A DNA stretch of 6,361 nt, from contig CANLED010000128.1 of assembly GCA_947489175.1 (NCBI GenBank), forward strand, positions 1 through 6,361, in the 5' to 3' direction. The notes beneath the pieces are model-generated. The model was not told the DNA's origin. It saw nothing but the letters and a program-made list of their open reading frames with translations, and searched no databases. The position numbers and the translations under genes are program-made. Shown here one piece after another: positions 1-5,133 of the stretch (positions are counted from its first letter, which is position 1; each line of letters opens with the position of its first letter). The stretch is from Chitinophagaceae bacterium (lineage in GTDB: Bacteria; Bacteroidota; Bacteroidia; Chitinophagales; Chitinophagaceae).

Positions 1-1020
1 ACGATCCCTCGTATCCATCATAATCTTTCTTGGTGAAAGCAGCTTGCCTGTTAGGTTTGCTGGACAAGCACTTGAACACCTGCCACATTCTGTGCAACTG
101 TATGCGTCCATTATGTTTTTCCAACTAAGGTCTTGTATATCTTTTGCGCCAAATTTTAATTGATTGGTAGATACCGCAGTTGGTGGGGCCAGTTCTGGCT
201 GAAAGGCATACAGCACCTCTTGCTGAACGGTTGGCATGTTAGTAAACTTTCCTTGAGGCGTTAAGCGCGCATAAAAAGCATTTGGAAAAGCAAGTATAAT
301 GTGCAAGTGTTTAGACCAAGGCAGATAGTTTAGAAATGCAAATACTCCTAATATGTGCAGCCACCAGCATGTTCTTTCTACTGCAATTAACCCCGTTGCT
401 GTTAAATTTGAAAGTAAGGGAGCAATAAAAGATGAAATTAAAAATGGTCCTGTTTGATGAACAGCATAATGCTCAATACCTTTTGATTGCAACAACACAT
501 CAGCTGCATTCATCGTTAGGAATAGACACATCAATACAACTTCAATGATTAAAATTAAGTTTGCGTCTTTAGCTGGCCATCCTTTTAAATCAACGGAATT
601 TAGACGTGCTATGTTGAGTAGGTTTCTTCGCAGATAAAAAATAACACATCCCACAATTACTGAAAATGCCAATATTTCAAAGGTGTTGATGAGAAAAGAA
701 TAAATTGATGGAATAAGTGATGCAAATATTCTATGACTCCCAGCTAATCCATCAATAACTATTTCCAGCATCTCTAGATTGATGATCACAAAACCTCCAT
801 AAATAAATAGGTGCAAAACAGCAACCAATGGGTTTTTGAACATTTTTTTTTGTCCAAGCGCCAATAAAAAAACATTATTCCACCTCTTTACTGGATTGTC
901 ATTCAACAATTCTGGTTGTCCCAATAAGATATTCCTCCTGATCTTTTTTACCTGCTTTGAGAATAAAAAAATGGAAGTGGCTAACGCAAATAGAAAAATA
1001 AATTGTTGTAAAATTTCCAT
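1..1020 (-). CDS. Membrane-anchored [4Fe-4S] (Fe-S)-binding protein, HdrC/NarI-like fusion (3' end outside window)
   Basis: The frame is open from an ATG at 1020-1018 to the left edge: 340 codons without a stop, so the C-terminus is missing. The first ~250 residues are very hydrophobic, with about five or six likely membrane helices (roughly residues 3-20, 64-88, 103-130, 154-175, 192-213 and 218-246). Histidines at 70, 222, 238 and 240 lie in or near these helices and could ligate haem, as in NarI/DsrM-type cytochrome b subunits (inference). A soluble part follows with a CxxCxxCxxxCP cluster motif at C309, C312, C315 and C319, then LTGKLLSPRK, typical of the HdrC-like Fe-S domains of Bacteroidota. 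A second cluster motif is expected just beyond the edge. The likely role is electron transfer between the quinone pool and a soluble Fe-S oxidoreductase; the partner is unknown. There is no Shine-Dalgarno sequence before the start, which is normal for this phylum. Family assignment is strong; the exact reaction is not known. Confidence 0.88.
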   Translation of the reverse strand, partial: MEILQQFIFLFALATSIFLFSKQVKKIRRNILLGQPELLNDNPVKRWNNVFLLALGQKKMFKNPLVAVLHLFIYGGFVIINLEMLEIVIDGLAGSHRIFASLIPSIYSFLINTFEILAFSVIVGCVIFYLRRNLLNIARLNSVDLKGWPAKDANLILIIEVVLMCLFLTMNAADVLLQSKGIEHYAVHQTGPFLISSFIAPLLSNLTATGLIAVERTCWWLHILGVFAFLNYLPWSKHLHIILAFPNAFYARLTPQGKFTNMPTVQQEVLYAFQPELAPPTAVSTNQLKFGAKDIQDLSWKNIMDAYSCTECGRCSSACPANLTGKLLSPRKIMMDTRDR

Positions 1021-1078
1021 GCTGTTGGGTTACAATTGCTAAATTACACGATGTAAACCATTTAAAAACAACGAATTC

Positions 1079-1573
1079 ATGGAAAAAAAATATATACTCA
1101 CAGAGCTCGTGGCTGAAATGAAGCTTCGGAGAATGGCTTTTGAGATTATTGAAAATAACAGAGAAGAAAAAATTCTTTTTCTTGCGGGGATAATGGACAA
1201 TGGCATGGTGTTGGCTAGACAAATTAAGGCTTTCTTGGAAAACAATTCATCAATACAGGTTAAATTGATGGAAATAAAATTGGACAAGAAAAATCCGTTA
1301 GTGTGCGAAATAGTGGACGCCCCAATCATAAAAGATCAAGTGGTAGTGGTTATGGATGACGTTATTAACAGTGGAAAAACATTTCTGTATGCCTTGTTGC
1401 CATTGCTTAAAGAAATGCCGCGTAAAATTCAAACGCTAACTTTGGTGGAAAGAAGTTACAAGACGTTTCCTGTTCATGCTGATTATGTTGGAATATCGCT
1501 TTCTACAACATTGCAAGACCATATTTATGTTGAAGTTTTGGGCGAAAAAGTTATTGGGGCTTATCTTCAATGA
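1079..1573 (+). CDS. PyrR-like type I phosphoribosyltransferase family protein
   Basis: This 164-residue protein carries the type I phosphoribosyltransferase PRPP-binding signature VVVVMDDVINSGKTF at residues 88-102, with the acidic pair D93-D94. GIMDNGMVLA at 37-46 sits where the pyrophosphate-binding loop belongs. The C-terminal part (LVERSYKTFPVHADYVG at 122-138, then STTLQDHIYVEV) resembles the end of PyrR proteins, where an RG..LP..ADFVG block precedes a T-L-x-(D/E) segment. PyrR is usually about 180 residues, so this is slightly short but looks complete. The family transfers phosphoribose from PRPP to a base; PyrR itself has uracil phosphoribosyltransferase activity and regulates pyr mRNA in Firmicutes. 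Whether this protein does either is not shown, and the pyrophosphate loop lacks the basic residues of KTRG in PyrR. The ATG at 1079 is the only usable start, since an in-frame TAA lies at 1040-1042. No Shine-Dalgarno sequence is seen, only an A-rich leader. The gene is not next to pyrimidine genes in this window. Confidence 0.85.
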   Translation: MEKKYILTELVAEMKLRRMAFEIIENNREEKILFLAGIMDNGMVLARQIKAFLENNSSIQVKLMEIKLDKKNPLVCEIVDAPIIKDQVVVVMDDVINSGKTFLYALLPLLKEMPRKIQTLTLVERSYKTFPVHADYVGISLSTTLQDHIYVEVLGEKVIGAYLQ

Positions 1574-1580
1574 TCGTTAC

Positions 1581-2567
1581 CTAAAAATACAATCCATAAA
1601 AACTAGTTTTTCCATTTGTGTTAAGTGAAATGACAGGTGCTGGAATTTTCAACACGTTTACCAAAGAAAATGCGGTTTTGAGTACTTTGTTTTTTGTTTT
1701 TATTTTTGTTAGATCAATGTCAGCCGAAATCATAAATTTCTTGTACCTCAGGATGTCATTTCGTGAATAAATGCTACCAGATGCGTCTGTCCATGTATTT
1801 TGATATCCTCCCAACATTCTTTCAGCACCGTACCCCAAGGCTAAGTTCAGCCAACTTGGAAAACGGCTTTCAGGAAAAAAAGATTTTACATTGATGCTCG
1901 CCCAATAGGTTTGTCCATTGTAATCCTTCAACAATTTCTCTACTTCTCCTGATCCAAACAATTCATCAGCTCTTCCTTTTAATGCCCCGTATTGAACTGG
2001 ATGGTACGATAATTTTATCCTGATTCTTTGTTCATCCCACAACATTTCTTGTCCCAAATACAATGCTGCTCCAGATGTATTGGCCATGATATCAGGAATG
2101 CTGAATCCCCATTTGTCTGAGTATCCATCTAAAATTTCAATGATGCTTAAATATGCCATTCCACTAAAACTGCCAATCAGAACAGCTTTCTTTTTTTCAA
2201 CTCCAGCCCATTGCCATAGTTTGCTGGTTTGTTCACTGATTTGGTAGGTTGACCATGCATGTCCAGCCTTGTCCATGTGCTGCCATTCTTTCCAATCATT
2301 ATACAGGTGAAATTTGGTTCTCGGATAGTTGGCATACCACGCCTTGTTGAGTGAATAAAAAGATCCTCCCCATAAGCCAACTTGCACTGCTCCTAAAAGC
2401 AGCATCTTTTTCTTGTCAACTAAACTAGATTTCGTAGTAATTGAACCTAGATTTACTGTTTCTTTATCTTGTCCGTTAACATTAATTGTGCTGCAGATTC
2501 CAAAACAAAGGATGAAAATATTTAATATGATTGTACTTTTTATTGCTTTTTGTTTTAAATATCTCAT
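1581..2567 (-). CDS. Exported DUF2279-type (YfiM-like) protein
   Basis: This 328-residue protein begins with basic residues and a hydrophobic stretch (about residues 11-28), a likely signal peptide; a clear lipobox is not present. A second hydrophobic stretch covers roughly 55-72. The core has a conserved-looking MDKAGHAWSTYQ block at 98-109 and EILDGYSDKWGFSIPDIMAN at 144-163, features I associate with the DUF2279 (YfiM-like) family. The shared D, H and E residues (D99, H103, E144, D147, D159) could form a polar site, but no activity is established. The last ~110 residues alternate polar and hydrophobic residues in strand-like segments (about 219-228, 239-248, 277-286, 312-328) and the protein ends FYGLYF, which resembles the final strand of an outer-membrane protein. 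Location in the periplasm or outer membrane is therefore inferred. The gene is convergent with the phosphoribosyltransferase and divergent from the phosphomutase, so it is probably a single-gene unit. Function unknown. Confidence 0.8.
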   Translation of the reverse strand: MRYLKQKAIKSTIILNIFILCFGICSTINVNGQDKETVNLGSITTKSSLVDKKKMLLLGAVQVGLWGGSFYSLNKAWYANYPRTKFHLYNDWKEWQHMDKAGHAWSTYQISEQTSKLWQWAGVEKKKAVLIGSFSGMAYLSIIEILDGYSDKWGFSIPDIMANTSGAALYLGQEMLWDEQRIRIKLSYHPVQYGALKGRADELFGSGEVEKLLKDYNGQTYWASINVKSFFPESRFPSWLNLALGYGAERMLGGYQNTWTDASGSIYSRNDILRYKKFMISADIDLTKIKTKNKVLKTAFSLVNVLKIPAPVISLNTNGKTSFYGLYF

Positions 2568-2614
2568 GCTAGAAAAAATGAATAATTATTATGCAAATTA
2601 AGTCATGAAGTTAA

Positions 2615-2644
2615 TTGCATTTAACGCATCCTGTGTTAAGTTTG
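2615..2644 (+). promoter_or_regulatory. Bacteroidota-type promoter for the phosphomutase (-33 TTG, -7 TAAGTTTG)
   Basis: TTG at 2615-2617 is followed, after exactly 19 bases, by TAAGTTTG at 2637-2644. This is a full match to the TAnnTTTG -7 element with the expected spacing to a TTG -33 element described for the primary sigma factor of Bacteroidota. Transcription would start a few bases downstream of 2644, giving a 5' leader of only about 10-15 bases before the ATG at 2661. There is no Shine-Dalgarno sequence in that leader. The site is in the 93-bp spacer that also holds the upstream region of the divergent DUF2279-type gene. Confidence 0.72.
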
Positions 2645-2660
2645 TAAAAAATATAGGCAC

Positions 2661-4385
2661 ATGGAACTGGATATACAAATCAAAGTAGATCAGTGGTTGA
2701 ATGGAAATTACGATACAGCCACAAAAGATGCCATCAGAGAATTGCAAGCATCCAATCCTTCAGAATTGGTTGATGCTTTTTACAAAGGATTGGAGTTTGG
2801 AACAGGTGGACTTCGTGGCATCATGGGAGTAGGAACAAACAGAATCAATCAATATACCATTGGCATGGCTACACAAGGTTTTGCCAATTATTTAGTCAAG
2901 TCATTCCCTGATCAACAAGTTAGGATTGCTGTTGCGCACGACAGCAGAAATAACAGCAGGTTATTTGCTGAAATTACAGCTAATGTAATGGCTGCAAACG
3001 GGATTCAAGTTTTTCTATTCGAGGCTTTACGTCCAACTCCTGAACTGTCATTCACAATCAGGCACCTGAAATGCCAAGGTGGGGTAGTCTGTACTGCTTC
3101 TCATAACCCTAGAGAATACAATGGATACAAAGCATATTTTAATGATGGGGGACAACTTGTTCCACCGCATGATAAAAATGTAATTATCGAAGTTCAAAAA
3201 ATACAATCCGTTGATGAAGTGAAATGGACGGGTGGAGAATCAAATATTCACCTCATTGGCGATGAAATTGACAAGGAATACATTGCTATGGTTAAGGGAC
3301 TGAGTGTATATCCAGATGTAATTGCACGTCAGAAAGACCTCAAAATAGTATATACACCCATTCATGGTACAGGCATTACATTGGTACCTGACGTGCTTTC
3401 GCAGTTCGGTTTCACCAATGTTAATCTTGTAGAAGAACAAATTGTGCCTGATGGTAATTTTCCTACTGTGGTGTATCCCAATCCAGAAGAAAGTGAAGCA
3501 ATGAGCTTCGGACTAAATAAAGCCAAGGAAATTGATGCCGATATCTTATTAGGAACAGATCCTGATGCTGACAGAGTTGGAATTGGCGTAAAAGACAACC
3601 ACGGGAATTGGATTTTGTTGAACGGAAACCAAACAGCAGTATTGGCTTTCAATTACATGATTGAAGCAAGGAAGAAAAAAGGCATTGCTCAGGCAAATGA
3701 CATGGTTGTTAAAACCATCGTTACTACCGATATGATTGATATCATCGCGTCTAGAAATGACATTAACTGCTACAATGTACTTACTGGTTTTAAATGGATT
3801 GCTGAGTTGATTAAAGCAAAAGAAGGCAGCGAAAATTATGTAATTGGTGGTGAGGAATCTTATGGTTTGATGATAGGCGACCAATTGAGGGATAAAGATG
3901 CAGTTAGTGCAGTTGCCTTTTTGTGCGAAATGGCGGCTTATGAAAAAGATGCGGGAAAAAGTTTGTTTTCCAAATTGGTAGAGTTATATGTAGAATATGG
4001 TTTGTTCAGAGAACACCTTATCTCCATCACAAAAAAGGGCCGCGATGGTCAGGAACAAATTGCAGCCATGATGGATAGATTCAGAAATGAACCTCCACAG
4101 ATGCTAGATGGGGTGGAAGTTGTGGCCATATTAGATTATGAAAAACAGGAAGCAAAGGATTTGAAGTCTGGACAAATCAGTACAATCGACTTGCCAAAAA
4201 GCAATGTTCTGCAATTTGTTTTGGTTGATGGGAGCAAAATTAGTGCACGCCCTTCTGGTACAGAGCCTAAAATCAAGTTTTATTTTAGTGTTCAAGGTAT
4301 CATCAACAACAGTGAAGAATTTGATTCAAAATATGCTGAGTTGGGAAAAAGGATTGATAACATCATCATCGATTTGGCACCATAA
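2661..4385 (+). CDS. Phosphoglucomutase/phosphomannomutase (alpha-D-phosphohexomutase superfamily)
   Basis: This 574-residue protein is a complete alpha-D-phosphohexomutase, which interconverts the 1- and 6-phosphates of glucose or mannose in the cytosol through a phosphoserine enzyme. All four active-site elements are visible: the phosphoserine loop TASHNP at 145-150 with catalytic S147; the metal-binding loop DPDADR at 300-305 (D300, D302, D304); the sugar-binding loop GGEESYG at 396-402; and the phosphate-binding loop RPSGTEPK at 530-537. The N-terminal FGTGGLRGIMG block at 46-56 and the length match the PGM2/PgcA-type long subgroup (about 570-585 residues) rather than the ~460-residue ManB/GlmM type. 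Substrate preference (glucose, mannose or pentose phosphate) cannot be read from the sequence. The ATG at 2661 is supported by the promoter just upstream and by an N-terminus normal for the family. Its 1-phosphate products feed nucleotide-sugar, glycan and glycogen synthesis. It is probably co-transcribed with the methyltransferase gene 44 bp downstream. Confidence 0.95.
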   Translation: MELDIQIKVDQWLNGNYDTATKDAIRELQASNPSELVDAFYKGLEFGTGGLRGIMGVGTNRINQYTIGMATQGFANYLVKSFPDQQVRIAVAHDSRNNSRLFAEITANVMAANGIQVFLFEALRPTPELSFTIRHLKCQGGVVCTASHNPREYNGYKAYFNDGGQLVPPHDKNVIIEVQKIQSVDEVKWTGGESNIHLIGDEIDKEYIAMVKGLSVYPDVIARQKDLKIVYTPIHGTGITLVPDVLSQFGFTNVNLVEEQIVPDGNFPTVVYPNPEESEAMSFGLNKAKEIDADILLGTDPDADRVGIGVKDNHGNWILLNGNQTAVLAFNYMIEARKKKGIAQANDMVVKTIVTTDMIDIIASRNDINCYNVLTGFKWIAELIKAKEGSENYVIGGEESYGLMIGDQLRDKDAVSAVAFLCEMAAYEKDAGKSLFSKLVELYVEYGLFREHLISITKKGRDGQEQIAAMMDRFRNEPPQMLDGVEVVAILDYEKQEAKDLKSGQISTIDLPKSNVLQFVLVDGSKISARPSGTEPKIKFYFSVQGIINNSEEFDSKYAELGKRIDNIIIDLAP

Positions 4386-4412
4386 AAAATATACAACATT
4401 TCATCACTGCGA

Positions 4413-4421
4413 AAAGGAGGT
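4413..4421 (+). promoter_or_regulatory. Strong Shine-Dalgarno sequence for pcm
   Basis: AAAGGAGGT lies 8 bases upstream of the ATG at 4430 and is fully complementary to the usual CCTCC core at the 3' end of 16S rRNA. None of the other gene starts seen in this window has such a site, and Bacteroidota genes seldom use one. It fixes the start of the methyltransferase at 4430 and would permit independent initiation 44 bp after the mutase stop codon. Confidence 0.75.
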
Positions 4422-4429
4422 ACTGATTA

Positions 4430-5086
4430 ATGCGTTCCAACACTGAAACATACCTGCACAAAGGGATGAGAAAGAAAATGGTCGATGGTATAAGGGAGAA
4501 AGGAATTACGGATGAATCTGTTTTGGAAGCAATTTCTCAGGTACCAAGACATTATTTTTTGGATTCTGCTTTTGAAAAACATGCCTATGAAGAACGTGCT
4601 TTTTTAATAGGGGAGGACCAAACAATTTCACATCCATATACAGTTGCTTATCAAACACAATTGCTACAAATCAAGCCATTTGATAAAGTGCTTGAAGTTG
4701 GCACTGGTAGTGCTTATCAGGCATGTGTGCTGGCTGAATTAAAAGCAAAAGTTTTTACCATAGAGCGACAAAAAAAATTGTTTGACGCCAACAAATCTTT
4801 TGAGTTTTTACAGAACTATCCAACCATTAGAAGGTTTTATGGTGATGGCTTTGAAGGGCTTCCAACTTATGCGCCTTTTGATAAAATCATCATCACAGCT
4901 GCAGCTCCGTTTATTCCGGAAAAATTGATTAAACAATTAAAGTCAGGCGGAATAATGGTGATTCCTGTAAACGAAGGTGATGCTCAACGAATGATGCGGA
5001 TAACAAAAAGAGCCGATGGAACTTTTGATGAAGAAAAATTTGATGAATTTTCGTTTGTTCCGATGTTGATTGGGAAAAAAGATTAA
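4430..5086 (+). CDS. pcm: Protein-L-isoaspartate(D-aspartate) O-methyltransferase
   Basis: This 218-residue protein matches the usual length and motif order of bacterial Pcm. It methylates the abnormal carboxyl group of L-isoaspartyl residues in aged proteins using S-adenosylmethionine, starting their repair to normal aspartate in the cytosol. Visible motifs are VPRHYF at 39-44; the substrate-site segment GEDQTISHPYTVA at 61-73 (QTIS; most relatives have QPY where this has HPY); the AdoMet-binding motif I LEVGTGSAY at 88-96; acidic motif E112 in FTIER; GDGFEGLP at 138-145; the strand DKIIITAAAPFIP at 151-163; LKSGGIMVIPV at 170-180; and the terminal FVPMLIGK at 209-216. The strong ribosome binding site supports the ATG at 4430. 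It follows the phosphomutase on the same strand and is followed directly by a terminator, so the two probably form one transcript; no functional link between them is evident. Confidence 0.94.
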   Translation: MRSNTETYLHKGMRKKMVDGIREKGITDESVLEAISQVPRHYFLDSAFEKHAYEERAFLIGEDQTISHPYTVAYQTQLLQIKPFDKVLEVGTGSAYQACVLAELKAKVFTIERQKKLFDANKSFEFLQNYPTIRRFYGDGFEGLPTYAPFDKIIITAAAPFIPEKLIKQLKSGGIMVIPVNEGDAQRMMRITKRADGTFDEEKFDEFSFVPMLIGKKD

Positions 5087-5117
5087 AAAAAATGCCGCAT
5101 TGAGCGGCATTTTTTTT
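5085..5117. terminator. Bidirectional rho-independent terminator between pcm and the receptor gene
   Basis: An inverted repeat pairs ATGCCGC (5092-5098) with GCGGCAT (5104-5110) around a 5-base loop, ATTGA. The stem is extended by A-T pairs between the A run 5085-5091 and the T run 5111-5117. Read on the plus strand it ends pcm with a T tract; read on the minus strand the A run becomes the T tract ending the receptor gene. The hairpin starts within the pcm stop codon (5084-5086) and its T run ends 16 bp before the receptor gene's stop codon, exactly where two converging genes need it. Confidence 0.92.
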
Positions 5118-5133
5118 GTCTTTTTTTAGCATT

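Noticed and set aside
1021..1078. Possible promoters in the 58-bp spacer between the Fe-S gene and the phosphoribosyltransferase
   Set aside because: On the minus strand TAATTTAG (1046-1039) is close to the -7 consensus, but the nearest TTG (1071-1069) is 22 bases away rather than about 19. On the plus strand no TTG has a TAnnTTTG at the right distance. Neither is strong enough to annotate.
836..1329. Small open frames on both strands over 836-1329
   Set aside because: They lie in other frames over the Fe-S gene start and the phosphoribosyltransferase and have no family signature or ribosome site.
2568..2614. Minus-strand promoter for the DUF2279-type gene
   Set aside because: TTAATTTG resembles the -7 element with one mismatch, but there is no TTG at the matching -33 position.
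4204..4446. 80-codon open frame spanning the end of the mutase and the start of pcm
   Set aside because: It overlaps two well-supported genes in another frame, and its sequence has no recognisable domain. The Shine-Dalgarno site inside it belongs to pcm.
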